A program made the position numbers and the translations under genes. Under the pieces are notes generated by a model. It did no database searches and was not told the origin of the DNA. It saw only the letters and a list, made by a program, of their open reading frames with translations. A stretch of DNA of 64,000 nucleotides from Paenibacillus sp. 37 (lineage in GTDB: Bacteria; Bacillota; Bacilli; Paenibacillales; Paenibacillaceae). The stretch covers positions 4,402,001 to 4,466,000 of the forward strand of contig NZ_CP043761.1 of the NCBI RefSeq assembly GCF_008386395.1. Direction: 5' to 3'. Positions 37,874-47,261 of this stretch are shown here, piece by piece (position 1 is the stretch's first letter; the number at the start of each line of letters is the position of its first letter).

Positions 37874-38216
37874 GTGAATTACCCCTCCCAGATTTTGGCC
37901 CAACCTACTGGCTTATTGGTATATACGAATATGTGCACATTGACTCCTGCGATAATTTCGACAGGATTATTTGTTTTGAATGTAACTGTGAGTACATATC
38001 TGAGTATATCACATCGTATATACATTTTCGAAGGCGAAAATATGAATAAATTATTAATTTTAACTATTTAAATTATTTTCATAACTCACTAAAAATAGAT
38101 TTTGTAACTAGATATAGACAAATTGAATCGTTTTGATCTATATCTACCCTTGATTGAAGCAGCTAAAGGTATTATGAAATTGATTTATTTAAATCAAAAA
38201 TGTTTACAGGCAACAC
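37874..38216. other. AT-rich intergenic region without a gene
   Basis: This stretch holds the upstream region of the minus-strand membrane protein gene. Visible are a TGTCGAA motif and an inverted repeat ATTTTCG/CGAAAAT (38024-38041), with no convincing open frame or RNA gene. Confidence 0.5.
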
Positions 38217-38256
38217 AAAGAACCGGTTCAGTCGGATATCCGTCTGCCGGTTCTTT
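38217..38256 (-). terminator. Terminator of ypmB-like gene
   Basis: AAAGAACCGG (38217-38226) and CCGGTTCTTT (38247-38256) form a 10-pair stem with a loop that itself can pair. It lies about 40 bases after the stop. Confidence 0.8.
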
Positions 38257-38294
38257 CATTTCTCTAATTCTCTAGTTATGTCACTCTATTTGTA

Positions 38295-38825
38295 CTAGCT
38301 GTTCGGTAGTGTGTAGACCAGGTCCACCTGTTCTCCATTGCTAAAACGATAAAAGCGATAGTGGTTATGCGTACCGTCTTTATAATACACTTGCCACACA
38401 TATATTCCATTCACAACTCCGGGCATGATTCGTTTAATCTCGCCGGCAGGAACTTCAGAACTGAAGCGATTGCGGATCTGCGCTTCGGACATGCCATTCT
38501 GCAGCAGCTCACTGTGTACAGCGTTTGCACCCTTAGCCGGTTGATTGTTTGCATCGAATTTAACCCAGACCATAACATCCTGGTTATCCTTATTTTTGCC
38601 GATCAGGGTCCAGTAGATGTTGTCAGAGCCTTCTTTGTCTCCCCAGATGTACTTGCGCAATTCATCATAGGATGTAATGCCCAGTTGCTTCTGTGCTGCC
38701 TGCATAGCGAGAGCTTCTTCCTTACGCTGGTCCTGCGTGACATAGACGTAATAACGCTGAAGTCCAAACAGAATCAGAACCAGTGCAAGCAGCGAAATCC
38801 ATATCCACTTCTTTTTTTTCTTCAA
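38295..38825 (-). CDS. ypmB: YpmB-like membrane-anchored protein (DUF5590/PepSY-like)
   Basis: The 176-residue product has one N-terminal membrane segment (about 8-26) preceded by Lys residues, and an extracytoplasmic alpha/beta region of two PepSY-like units (about 50-110, 115-170; ends YRFSNGEQVDLVYTLP). It resembles YpmB of B. subtilis, encoded near dinG and asnS as here, but aspB, next to it there, is missing. The start is TTG (38825), eight bases after AAAGGAAG. The function of this family is not established. Confidence 0.75.
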   Translation of the reverse strand: MKKKKKWIWISLLALVLILFGLQRYYVYVTQDQRKEEALAMQAAQKQLGITSYDELRKYIWGDKEGSDNIYWTLIGKNKDNQDVMVWVKFDANNQPAKGANAVHSELLQNGMSEAQIRNRFSSEVPAGEIKRIMPGVVNGIYVWQVYYKDGTHNHYRFYRFSNGEQVDLVYTLPNS

Positions 38826-38864
38826 AAGTCGAACTTCCTTTCCCTATGATGCTCTGTCCTGCAA

Positions 38865-40172
38865 TTAACGAGCAAGCAGACCATCAAATGCCAATTGAGC
38901 CTCACGCAAAATGCGTTCTTCATCCAGCGTCAGACATTCGCCGTGTTTGACCACTTGTTTTCCATCCACCCATACGTGCTCAACATCTTTGGCAGAAGCC
39001 GAGTAGATCGTATGTGAGATCAGGTCTGTATGTGGATAGAAATGTGCCTGTTCAATGTCAAGAGCGATAAAATCAGCCTTCATGCCGACCTCAAGTGCTC
39101 CGGTATTGTTCAAGAAAATGGATTTGGCACCGTATGACGTTCCGAGGAGTAACGCTTCGCCTGCTGGCACAGCCGTCGGGTCACCAGATACACCTTTGTG
39201 GATCAATGCAGCCAGTCTCATTTCCTCGAACATATCCAGGTTGTTGTTGCTTGCCGGTCCGTCTGTTCCGAGTGACACGGTAACTCCTGCTTTCAGTAAC
39301 GCTGGTACCCGCGCAACACCGGAAGCAAGTTTCAGGTTACTTCCCGGGTTATGGGATACAGCCACATCATGACGGGCCAGAATCTCAATCTCTTCGTCAT
39401 TCAGATGCACCGCATGTGCAACCAGGGATGGACGTGAGAAAAAGCCCAGTTTCTCCAGATGTGCCACAGGACGCAGTCCATAATCAGCCACGTTCTGCTC
39501 CACTTCACGAAGCGTTTCAGACATATGTGTATGGAGAGGAAGGTTCAGGTCGTTCGCGACCTGCACAAGCTTCTCTATGTAGTCAGGAGGGCATGTATAT
39601 GGGGCGTGTGGCGAGATTACAGTTGTAATGCGACCATCTGCCTGTCCATTCCACTCACGTGCAAACGCTGCCGACTCCTCCAGTTTCCGCAGTTGCTCTT
39701 CTTCCGAGCACAGCCCGATTACACCACGTGCCAGTGCTGCTCTAACGCCGGATTGCTCCACAACTTTGGCAACTTGATCCATGTGATCGTACATGTCCAG
39801 GAAAGCTGTAGTTCCGCCTTTCAACATTTCAAGCACCGATAGCGAAGTTCCCCAATATACGTCTTGTGAAGTCATTTTCGCTTCCATCGGCCACATTTTT
39901 TCCTGCAACCATACTTGCAACGCAAGATCGTCTCCGTGCCCTCTGAGCAACGACATTGCTGCATGACCATGCGTATTGATCAGACCCGGCAGGAAGAACA
40001 GTCCTTTTCCATCCACTTTGGTACAATTTTTGTCTCCATCCGGCAATGTCTCACCAATATGCACAATCTTGTCATCCTCAACAACCATGTATCCTTGAAC
40101 CACGTTCCATGTTGTGCCGCCTTCATTAACGGCAAATTTGCCGTTGTGAATTACCCATCTATTTGTTGTCAT
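38865..40172 (-). CDS. mtaD: 5-methylthioadenosine/S-adenosylhomocysteine deaminase
   Basis: MtaD-type amidohydrolases deaminate methylthioadenosine and S-adenosylhomocysteine (435 residues, cytoplasmic). Metal and catalytic motifs are visible: HGHAAMSLLRGHGDD, SPHAPYTC, HMSETLREVEQN, and GTDGPASNNNLDMFEEM. The ATG at 40172 lies within the last codons of rex, 14 bases of overlap, after a weak GAGGAAG. It links to the methionine salvage genes at 21-29 kb by pathway; here it follows the NADH-sensing regulator Rex. Confidence 0.88.
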   Translation of the reverse strand: MTTNRWVIHNGKFAVNEGGTTWNVVQGYMVVEDDKIVHIGETLPDGDKNCTKVDGKGLFFLPGLINTHGHAAMSLLRGHGDDLALQVWLQEKMWPMEAKMTSQDVYWGTSLSVLEMLKGGTTAFLDMYDHMDQVAKVVEQSGVRAALARGVIGLCSEEEQLRKLEESAAFAREWNGQADGRITTVISPHAPYTCPPDYIEKLVQVANDLNLPLHTHMSETLREVEQNVADYGLRPVAHLEKLGFFSRPSLVAHAVHLNDEEIEILARHDVAVSHNPGSNLKLASGVARVPALLKAGVTVSLGTDGPASNNNLDMFEEMRLAALIHKGVSGDPTAVPAGEALLLGTSYGAKSIFLNNTGALEVGMKADFIALDIEQAHFYPHTDLISHTIYSASAKDVEHVWVDGKQVVKHGECLTLDEERILREAQLAFDGLLAR

Positions 40173-40812
40173 CTTCCTCGTCGTCCTTTCCAGTCTCCAA
40201 GTAATAGGCCAAACTAAGCAGATCCGTTGTAAAGTCAGCATGGTGAATGCGGATATGCGGCGGTGTTTTTAGAATGGTTGGTGCAAAATTAAGAATCGCT
40301 TCGATTCCGGATTCAATAAGCTGATCGGCTACATTTTGGGCTTCCGTATCCGGAACCGTGATAATTCCGATGCGGATGTTTTCTGTTTTAACCGCTTCCG
40401 TCAATTCATTCATTGGTTTTACCGTCAAACTGTTAATTTGACTACCAATCTTCGGTCCATATGCATCAAATACAGCAACAATCTTCATGTTGTCTTTCAG
40501 ATATGCATTGTAGTTGGACAAGGCTTGACCGAGATTACCCGCTCCTACCAGAGCTACATTAATTTGCTGATCGATTTTGAGAATGTGACGAATTTTCTCG
40601 ATCAAATAGGATACATCATACCCGATCCCTTTACGACCAAAATCACCGAAGTAAGCCAGGTCTTTACGAATTTGGGCCGGATTCAGATCCAGCCTCTGTC
40701 CAAGCTCTTGAGAAGAAACAGTAGCCACCTCACGCTGATGCAACTCGTTCAAATAACGCAAGTATACAGGCAGACGTCGTACCACCGCTTCCGAAATTTT
40801 ATCCGATTTCAT
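40159..40812 (-). CDS. rex: Redox-sensing transcriptional repressor Rex
   Basis: Rex binds DNA when the NADH/NAD+ ratio is low and represses fermentation and anaerobic genes. The 217-residue protein has an N-terminal winged helix (about 10-70, with EVATVSSQELGQRLDLNPAQI) and a Rossmann domain (about 85-200, starting VALVGAGNLGQAL). An acidic tail (DDEEDDNK) is unusually long. AAGGGGGAG precedes the ATG. No clear Rex operator (TTGTGAANNNNTTCACAA) was found in the window. Confidence 0.96.
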   Translation of the reverse strand: MKSDKISEAVVRRLPVYLRYLNELHQREVATVSSQELGQRLDLNPAQIRKDLAYFGDFGRKGIGYDVSYLIEKIRHILKIDQQINVALVGAGNLGQALSNYNAYLKDNMKIVAVFDAYGPKIGSQINSLTVKPMNELTEAVKTENIRIGIITVPDTEAQNVADQLIESGIEAILNFAPTILKTPPHIRIHHADFTTDLLSLAYYLETGKDDEEDDNK

Positions 40813-40860
40813 TCTTGCTCCCCCTTACCAAGGCCACGATAAAATAATAGATGAAAAGAT

Positions 40861-40907
40861 GAGCATTCTGTATAAATTCAAAGATAGACGTTGTATACAG
40901 AATGCTC
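40861..40907. repeat. 14-base inverted repeat between dinG and rex
   Basis: GAGCATTCTGTATA (40861-40874) and TATACAGAATGCTC (40894-40907) are perfect complements separated by 19 bases. On either strand the tail has no long T run (minus ATCTTTTC, plus CTTGTAATTT), so it is either a weak terminator for dinG or an operator/structural element. Confidence 0.7.
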
Positions 40908-41025
40908 CTTGTAATTTAGGTTATAAGTTCTTACGTGCAACTGCTTTAATCGGATACGGAAATATCTAATAAAGTTTAACGCCAAACGATAGTGTCATGC
41001 AATGATATAACGAACAAAACAACCA

Positions 41026-43887
41026 TTATTCTTGTTCATTAACAGGTTTTTCCAACCACTCGGTAATTCGTGGAACCATCTGCTCCGTGAGCATGTGCTC
41101 CATTTTGGGACCAGGCAAAGAATATAAAAAGAATTTACCATAGTACGCTTCAATCACCCGTGTATCATAAACAATGACAATTCCTCTGTCTTTCGCTGTA
41201 CGCACCAACCGGCCAAATCCCTGCTTGAAACGAATGACCGCTTGCGGCACGGACAGTTTCATGAACGGATTTTTCTTCTGTTCCTGAAGCAGCTCACTCT
41301 TGGCTTCCACCAACGGATGATTCGGTGGCTGGAAAGGCAGTCGCACAATAGCGAGACAGGTTAGCGCCTCTCCCGGGATATCTACACCCTCCCAGAAGCT
41401 GCTTGTACCCAGAAGTACCGTAGCTTTGGCATCTTGGAACCTGCGAGTCAATTTGGAACGACTTCCACTGTCAACGCCTTGCCCAAGCAACGAGATGTCG
41501 TTACCAGATAGCGCCTCCTTCAGCGGATCATAGACCTGTCGCAACATCTTGTATGAAGTAAACAGAACCATCATGCGTCCACGCGTGGCAATTGCCGTCT
41601 CTGCAAGTGATTGCACCAGCATATTGACAAAGTGCGCATCACCCACACTGCCCTTCACACTCGGGAAATCACGCGGAATCACCAGAAGTGCCTGATCGCG
41701 ATAGTTGAAAGGTGATGGCAGCATCGACGTTAACAACCGATTATTCTCGGAAGCTTCCTGCAAGCCAAGCTGTTCAATCATGAACTGGAATGATTTATCT
41801 ACCGAAAGCGTAGCCGATGTAAGCACAACACTTTTCTTTTTATCAAAAAATAAATCCTTAAGTTGTGCACTGACATCTACAGGTACAGCATACAGCTGGA
41901 GAGATTTGCTGCGGAATTGACCGCTGGCTTCCATCCAGTACACCGTTTTGGCATCATCCATACGCATGAAGAAACGCAGATTCTCCTTCAATGTGGTCAG
42001 ATCTTTCAGCAATCCTGTAATGTCCGTAATCAGACTATCCGATTGATAATCATCCTGATCCTCTTTCACTTCAAGCAGCAATTTGTCCCCTTTGCGAACC
42101 AAATCGCCCAGAGTCACATAGATCTGGTTCTCCAGATCCTGCAACTCCTGCCATTTTGCAGGTTTCTGAGAAGCTTTCAGACGCAGGGAAAATTGCCCCG
42201 TCTCTCCCGGTGAAGCATCACTTCGTTCAGGCAACAGACCGAACAAGGCATCACTCATACGATCCCACAGCTCCTTAACTTCAAGAGCGAGCGGGAACAT
42301 CTGATCCACCATGGAGCCCCATTGCACCGAATTTTCATGCCCGGATAACTGCGAACGAAGCATAGGCAGCTGTCCATTACGACTGTCTTTAAACAGGCGG
42401 GTCAGTGTATGAACCAAGGTGAAATATTTCATATGCATTCCAAGATGTTTACCAGCGACATCCTCCAGATGATGTGCTTCATCGATCACAAGACTCTCAT
42501 AGGCTGGCAGCAGCTGATGCGCGGCTTTCACATCCGTAAATAATTTGGAGTGATTGGTGATTACAATATCAGACAACCCGGCCTCATGTTTGGCACGATG
42601 GTAGAAACATTTGCGGAACCATGGACATGATCTTCCCAGACAAGACTCAGATTCGCTCTGTACCGTCTCCCAGAAGTCCCCTCCGCGTCCGCTAAGGTTA
42701 AGTTCCTCATCATCTCCGGTTTCGGTCTGCGTAAGCCAGACAATCATCTGAGCAGCTGTGAAATAATCCTCTTTAGGTGTGGCGAATTCACGTTTATTGA
42801 TTTTGTGTTCAAATTTGCGCAGGCACAGGTAATGTCCACGTCCTTTGAATACAGCAGCCTTAAACGGGAACGGAACCACTTGAGTCAGCATCGGAATGTC
42901 CCGCTCTCTCAATTGCTCCTGCAGGTTGATTGTATGCGTGCTGACCATAACTTTCTGTTCTTGCTTCACACTTTCGTAAATAGCAGGCAAGAGATAACCC
43001 AGAGATTTACCAGTGCCTGTTCCTGCTTCGATCAAGAGATGTTTCTCTTCATCCAGGGCTTGCCTTACACTGCTGAACATCTGAGTCTGCGCTTCACGCT
43101 CTTCGTAATGATCCAGCGTATCCTTCAGGTTCTCCCGAACCTGGTCCATAAACTGTTCGAAGCTTACACCATCGAGGGGGTTAGCCTCCCGCTCATCGCG
43201 TGGTGCACCTATATCAGTCCAATCACTTACATTAAGAGCAAGCTGACGATAATAGGTATGTCCGTCCAGATCCTGAATCGGCTCTGCTTCCTTCTCACTG
43301 CGCATTCCGTCCAAAAACCAACCCAAGTCACTGTCTTCTGGTGCAAACAGATCACTGAGGCGCTGAATCGTTATGAGCGGTAATTCCTTTAACTCATCCA
43401 GACATTTGAGCAGCACATAGGCTGTCGCCAGTGCATCACTGTCTGCCTGGTGAGGGCGATCATGTTGAAATCCAAATTCGGAAGACACATAACCAAGTTG
43501 ATAAGAACCCAGTGATGGGAATGTAATCTTCAGAAAATCAATCGTGTCCAGAATGCGGCCAGTGAACGGCAAATACCCGCAACGGTCAAGAGCATTCTGC
43601 AAAAAGTGAAAATCAAAAGCGACGTTGTGTCCAACAAGCACCACATCATTAAGCAGCGGAACCATCTCCATCATCATCTCTTCGAGTGAAGGAGCGTCCG
43701 CCACATCTTCATCGGTAATACCCGTCAACCCCGAAATAAACGGGGGAATCGGTACACCAGGGTTCACATAAGAACTATATATTTGAGTTATGCTGTAGTC
43801 ATGATCTATGATGGCAAGTCCGGCCTGTATAATCTCACCGTCGGACTGCGTGCCGGTTGTTTCGAAATCCAATACGGCAAATTTCAT
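41026..43887 (-). CDS. dinG: DinG-type helicase with N-terminal DEDDh exonuclease domain
   Basis: The 953-residue protein fuses an epsilon-like 3'-5' exonuclease domain (about 1-170: VLDFETTGTQSDGEIIQ, GHNVAFDFHFL, HQADSDALA) to an XPD/DinG-family helicase (about 240-940). Helicase motifs include IEAGTGTGKSLGYLLP, VIDEAHHLED and the final GFGRLVRTAKD. Cysteines at YLCLRKFEHK and SCLGRSCPWFRKCFYH are spaced as a possible [4Fe-4S] set. It should act in DNA repair or replication-fork processing. It is in B. subtilis-like gene order next to panDCB, with an extra TPR gene in between. Confidence 0.94.
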   Translation of the reverse strand: MKFAVLDFETTGTQSDGEIIQAGLAIIDHDYSITQIYSSYVNPGVPIPPFISGLTGITDEDVADAPSLEEMMMEMVPLLNDVVLVGHNVAFDFHFLQNALDRCGYLPFTGRILDTIDFLKITFPSLGSYQLGYVSSEFGFQHDRPHQADSDALATAYVLLKCLDELKELPLITIQRLSDLFAPEDSDLGWFLDGMRSEKEAEPIQDLDGHTYYRQLALNVSDWTDIGAPRDEREANPLDGVSFEQFMDQVRENLKDTLDHYEEREAQTQMFSSVRQALDEEKHLLIEAGTGTGKSLGYLLPAIYESVKQEQKVMVSTHTINLQEQLRERDIPMLTQVVPFPFKAAVFKGRGHYLCLRKFEHKINKREFATPKEDYFTAAQMIVWLTQTETGDDEELNLSGRGGDFWETVQSESESCLGRSCPWFRKCFYHRAKHEAGLSDIVITNHSKLFTDVKAAHQLLPAYESLVIDEAHHLEDVAGKHLGMHMKYFTLVHTLTRLFKDSRNGQLPMLRSQLSGHENSVQWGSMVDQMFPLALEVKELWDRMSDALFGLLPERSDASPGETGQFSLRLKASQKPAKWQELQDLENQIYVTLGDLVRKGDKLLLEVKEDQDDYQSDSLITDITGLLKDLTTLKENLRFFMRMDDAKTVYWMEASGQFRSKSLQLYAVPVDVSAQLKDLFFDKKKSVVLTSATLSVDKSFQFMIEQLGLQEASENNRLLTSMLPSPFNYRDQALLVIPRDFPSVKGSVGDAHFVNMLVQSLAETAIATRGRMMVLFTSYKMLRQVYDPLKEALSGNDISLLGQGVDSGSRSKLTRRFQDAKATVLLGTSSFWEGVDIPGEALTCLAIVRLPFQPPNHPLVEAKSELLQEQKKNPFMKLSVPQAVIRFKQGFGRLVRTAKDRGIVIVYDTRVIEAYYGKFFLYSLPGPKMEHMLTEQMVPRITEWLEKPVNEQE

Positions 43888-43969
43888 TGCAATGTACGGT
43901 CCCTTCCATTCCAGTCTATGTTACAGCATAGCAAAAAAAAGGGGATTTGAAAATTAACTGACAAAAAAG

Positions 43970-44006
43970 CGGTGTCCCCGCCGCTATGCCAAAGGAGGGA
44001 ACACCG
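43970..44006. terminator. Bidirectional terminator between dinG and the TPR gene
   Basis: CGGTGTCCCC (43970-43979) and GGGAACACCG (43997-44006) pair, with A runs before and T runs after, so it should stop transcription on both strands. Confidence 0.8.
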
Positions 44007-44028
44007 TTTTTTGTCGCCGAATTCCCGC

Positions 44029-44676
44029 TTAATGAAGGGTCGTCAGCTGATTAGCATATTGCAATTTTCCCCTGTTCAACCTGCAAGCTTCCATGTTGTA
44101 CAGTGGTTCGGTCAATGTCGGGTCATACTGAAGGGCCTGTGCAAAGAGAGAGCATGCAGCTTCGGGATTCGCAAGCTTGGCTTGAATACAGCCCAGGGCG
44201 TTACATACAAGCCCTTTTAATCGAGGAGAACCCTTAAGGTACATGATCTGCTGCAAATGTGTCCCGGCTTCCGCCATTTGTTCCAGATTCAGATACGCGA
44301 GCGCCAGGTAAAAACGTGTCAATGCACTCTCCGGATGGTCGGTCACAACCCGGGAGAACTGCATGATCGCCTGCGGATACATCTGTAATTTGAAATAGCC
44401 CTGACCTCGACTGAAACATTCCAGATGGAGTTCAGGCAGAGCAGTAACAGCTTCCTGTTCCGGTTCAAGGGAAGTAGGCTTATCCATCTCCCGCTCCCTC
44501 ACCTGGCTCATCTTTTCTTCAAACATCAGCCATTCATCCAGCATTCCGTCACTCATCCGCTTAAGCAAATTCCACTTTTGCAGCAATTCCTGTTTGTTTA
44601 GGCCTTCAGCGGAAGGATAGCTCTTGATAATTTCATCTAACATGTCGTTCATTTCTGCGAAAACATGCTGGAACAT
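44029..44676 (-). CDS. Tetratricopeptide repeat protein
   Basis: The 215-residue cytoplasmic protein has an acidic N-terminal helical part and about three TPR units (about 95-205, including YFKLQMYPQAIMQFSRVV, LTRFYLALAYLNLEQMAEAG and NPEAACSLFAQALQYDPT). GGGTGGGG precedes the ATG by eight bases. It lies between dinG and panD. The partners are unknown. Confidence 0.85.
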   Translation of the reverse strand: MFQHVFAEMNDMLDEIIKSYPSAEGLNKQELLQKWNLLKRMSDGMLDEWLMFEEKMSQVREREMDKPTSLEPEQEAVTALPELHLECFSRGQGYFKLQMYPQAIMQFSRVVTDHPESALTRFYLALAYLNLEQMAEAGTHLQQIMYLKGSPRLKGLVCNALGCIQAKLANPEAACSLFAQALQYDPTLTEPLYNMEACRLNRGKLQYANQLTTLH

Positions 44677-44769
44677 CGATGCATCCCCACCCTTGAAAAA
44701 ATGGATTAGTGCAGTGACCTGTACTCATTTTTTGCTTCAAGGGCCGATTTCATTCTCCTTACCAGTCGA

Positions 44770-45153
44770 TTACATAATTGTTGCGTGGACTTCCTGTTTC
44801 ATTGTTTGTACAGGTTTATTCTGTCCATCTACAAACACAACGGTGGGTTTGTGAGTATTTGCCTCTTCTTGCGACATCATGGCGTAAGAAATGATAATGA
44901 CGTTATCTCCAGGCTGCACCAGACGTGCAGCTGCGCCGTTAAGACATATGACCCCGCTTCCGCGTGGTCCTGGAATCACATAAGTTTCCAGACGTGCACC
45001 ATTGTTGTTGTTCACGATTTGCACTTTTTCGTTTTCCATCAAGTCGGATGTTTCCATCAAATCTTCATCTATGGTAATGCTACCCACATAGTTCAAGTTG
45101 GCTTCCGTTACCGTAGCCCGGTGAATTTTGGATTTCATCAGTGTTCTAAACAT
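44770..45153 (-). CDS. panD: Aspartate 1-decarboxylase
   Basis: PanD makes beta-alanine for pantothenate. The pyruvoyl-forming proenzyme (127 residues) has the self-cleavage site Gly-Ser in [16 protein letters not shown] site precedes the ATG, which overlaps the end of panC by eight bases. It is the last gene of panBCD. Confidence 0.97.
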   Translation of the reverse strand: MFRTLMKSKIHRATVTEANLNYVGSITIDEDLMETSDLMENEKVQIVNNNNGARLETYVIPGPRGSGVICLNGAAARLVQPGDNVIIISYAMMSQEEANTHKPTVVFVDGQNKPVQTMKQEVHATIM

Positions 45154-46042
45154 GGGACAGTACCTCCGATTTTTGCAACCTTATATTGTCAATCAATCTT
45201 GTTTTTCCGAATTTCACCGCAAGTGCAATGAGCAGATCATCACGTCCTTGAACTTCTTCCTGATCTGCGAGCGGCTCCAGGCTTGGAAAAGCCTGAATCT
45301 CGGCGTAGTCGATAACCGCAAGTGGTGAGGTTGCAATCTGCTCGTGCAGAATACGACGGATATCTGCGGCGTTTATAGCTGCACCTGTATCTGCGGCTTC
45401 CTGAGCTGCACGCAGTGCCTTCGACAGAACCAACGCCTGTGTACGCTGTTCAGCGCTAAGATAGACATTTCGTGAGCTGAGGGCAAGCCCATCCTCTTCG
45501 CGAACAATTGGACAGGGTACAATTTCTACAGACATATTCAAATCATTCACCATCTGTTGAATGACCGCAACCTGCTGAGCGTCTTTCATACCAAAAAATG
45601 CACGCTGTGGCTGTACGATGTTGAAGAGCTTGGAGACTACAGTTGTTACCCCATCAAAATGACCCGGACGGGAAGCACCACATAAGCGATCCGTCAGTTT
45701 TGAGACAGATACCGTCGTTTGCGTTGCCTGTGGATACATCTCTTCCACAGAGGGAATAAATACGATATCCACTCCTTGTGAGCGTGCTGTTTCCACATCT
45801 CTGGCTTCATCCCGCGGATAGCTGTCAAAATCTTCATTAGGGCCAAATTGAATCGGATTAACAAATATGCTTAATACCACGATATCGCTCTGTTGTCTGG
45901 CTGCCTGCATCAAGCTTGCATGACCTTGATGAAGATAACCCATTGTTGGTACCAGACCTACAACGGATGTATTGGACCTAATCGCTTGACGCTTCAAGCT
46001 TAGTTCCTGTCTTAACTCTGCGATTGTCCGTAATACTTTCAT
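45146..46042 (-). CDS. panC: Pantothenate synthetase
   Basis: PanC joins pantoate and beta-alanine using ATP. The 298-residue protein has the nucleotidyl-transferase motifs [17 protein letters not shown] and [13 protein letters not shown], and [18 protein letters not shown]. Its ATG overlaps the panB stop by four bases and panD overlaps its end, so panBCD is tightly coupled. Confidence 0.97.
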   Translation of the reverse strand: MKVLRTIAELRQELSLKRQAIRSNTSVVGLVPTMGYLHQGHASLMQAARQQSDIVVLSIFVNPIQFGPNEDFDSYPRDEARDVETARSQGVDIVFIPSVEEMYPQATQTTVSVSKLTDRLCGASRPGHFDGVTTVVSKLFNIVQPQRAFFGMKDAQQVAVIQQMVNDLNMSVEIVPCPIVREEDGLALSSRNVYLSAEQRTQALVLSKALRAAQEAADTGAAINAADIRRILHEQIATSPLAVIDYAEIQAFPSLEPLADQEEVQGRDDLLIALAVKFGKTRLIDNIRLQKSEVLSHV

Positions 46043-46917
46043 GAGTTACTCCCCACCTTTTCCTTGCGTTGTCCGCCGTACAGTTGATCCAAAACACCAT
46101 CCGCAACATTGAATACATGCTCTTCGGCCGGGAACGAACGATCTTTCACTTCTTTCACGTAAGCTTCGATGCTGGTTCTGATTAATGTACCCACATCTCC
46201 ATAGGTTTTGACAAAACGTTTGGGCGTATACGGAGAAGCGTATTGAACCACATCATGGAATACCAGTACCTGACCATCACAGCCTCGTCCTGCTCCAATT
46301 CCTATGGTAGGGATGGATAGTTCCTCCGAGATCGCCCGTGCAACTTCTTCCGTAACCAGTTCAAGCACAATACCGAACGCACCAGCAGCTTCCAAGGCCT
46401 TGGCTTCGTCCATCAGACGTTTCGCATCCGCTGCATCCTTGCCCTGAATGCGGTAACCACCAATCTGATTAACCGATTGAGGTGTCAGTCCGATATGTCC
46501 AAGAACCGGCACGCCTGCTTGCACGACTGCTCTGACGGTGTCCGCTATCTCAACTCCGCCTTCCATTTTAACCGCATGGGCATGCCCCTCTTGCATCAGT
46601 CGACGTACACCCTTAAGCGTCTCATCCACGCTGCCATGATACGTCATAAAAGGCATATCAGCCACAATAAATGTCTTCTCAGCACCGCGCACAACGGAAC
46701 GTGTGTGGTACACCATGTCGTCGATGGTCACCGGAAGCGTCGAATTATAACCCAGTACTACATTGCCAAGTGAATCGCCGACCAGGATCAGATCGATACC
46801 TGCTTCCTCTGCTAGGAGTGCTGTTGGATAATCGTAAGCCGTGATCATGGTAAGCGGCACGCCATCCTGCTTATATTTTTTCATTTTCACAATATTCAAT
46901 GCTTGTTTGTTCGCCAT
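46039..46917 (-). CDS. panB: 3-methyl-2-oxobutanoate hydroxymethyltransferase
   Basis: PanB makes ketopantoate from alpha-ketoisovalerate and methylene-tetrahydrofolate. The 292-residue product shows MITAYDYPTALLAEEAGID, VGDSLGNVVLGYNSTLPVT and IGIGAGRGCDGQVLVFHD. A GGAG is about 13 bases before the ATG. A 270-base leader with a terminator precedes it, suggesting RNA-level control. panE was not seen. Confidence 0.97.
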   Translation of the reverse strand: MANKQALNIVKMKKYKQDGVPLTMITAYDYPTALLAEEAGIDLILVGDSLGNVVLGYNSTLPVTIDDMVYHTRSVVRGAEKTFIVADMPFMTYHGSVDETLKGVRRLMQEGHAHAVKMEGGVEIADTVRAVVQAGVPVLGHIGLTPQSVNQIGGYRIQGKDAADAKRLMDEAKALEAAGAFGIVLELVTEEVARAISEELSIPTIGIGAGRGCDGQVLVFHDVVQYASPYTPKRFVKTYGDVGTLIRTSIEAYVKEVKDRSFPAEEHVFNVADGVLDQLYGGQRKEKVGSNS

Positions 46918-47186
46918 TTTCTCTCATGGCTCCTTTCTTCTTTTCAAATAAACGCAACAAAAAAACCTTTTAGTTTTCCACTAAAAAGTCCCGAAAAGTC
47001 AAAAAAGAGTCACTTGCGATCGTCCCTTCTGTCTCGGTCCTCTTCGGCTCAGAGCAGAATCCAACAACTCACTTAAACGTATTTCATTCTTGCACTGCGG
47101 TCTGCTTATATAAAACACATCAAAGCAGAGCAAAGGTTACTGTAACGGGAGTGCAATTCGGTCTGCATTAGCCGATATCGCCTCAC
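46918..47186 (-). ncRNA. Structured leader of panBCD, pan-motif candidate
   Basis: A promoter at 47193-47221 implies a transcript leader of about 270 bases before panB. It holds several hairpins: TCTGCTT/AAGCAGA (47101-47129); and a TTCTGCTC/GAG-A-CAGAA stem with a bulged A (47027-47059). A repeated GCAGACCG motif occurs twice. An intrinsic terminator (46966-46988) precedes the panB ribosome binding site. Pan-motif RNAs with bulged A residues are known upstream of panB in Firmicutes; the match here is by eye only. Confidence 0.45.
46966..46988 (-). terminator. Terminator within the panB leader
   Basis: On the minus strand a nine-pair stem (CTTTTTAGT against ACTAAAAGG) is followed by seven T. 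It sits about 40 bases before the panB start codon, after the leader promoter, so it can act as an attenuator. Confidence 0.75.
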
Positions 47187-47192
47187 GAACAC

Positions 47193-47221
47193 AGTATACC
47201 AAAGTTCTGCTCAAACTTCAC
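47193..47221 (-). promoter_or_regulatory. Putative panB promoter
   Basis: A TATACT -10 (47198-47193) and a GTGAAG -35 (47221-47216) are separated by 17 bases on the minus strand, about 60 bases after the birA stop. The -35 is a poor match. Confidence 0.45.
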
Positions 47222-47261
47222 GTCTTATGTTCATTTTACCAGTGAAAATTCGACAAATTGT

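Noticed and set aside
37957..38041. A Spo0A box and inverted repeat as a regulated promoter
   Set aside because: Only one exact 7-base core and a short AT-rich repeat are seen; too little for a firm regulatory call.
42805..43383. Plus-strand frame of 192 codons opposite dinG
   Set aside because: No ribosome binding site; dinG motifs are continuous on the other strand.
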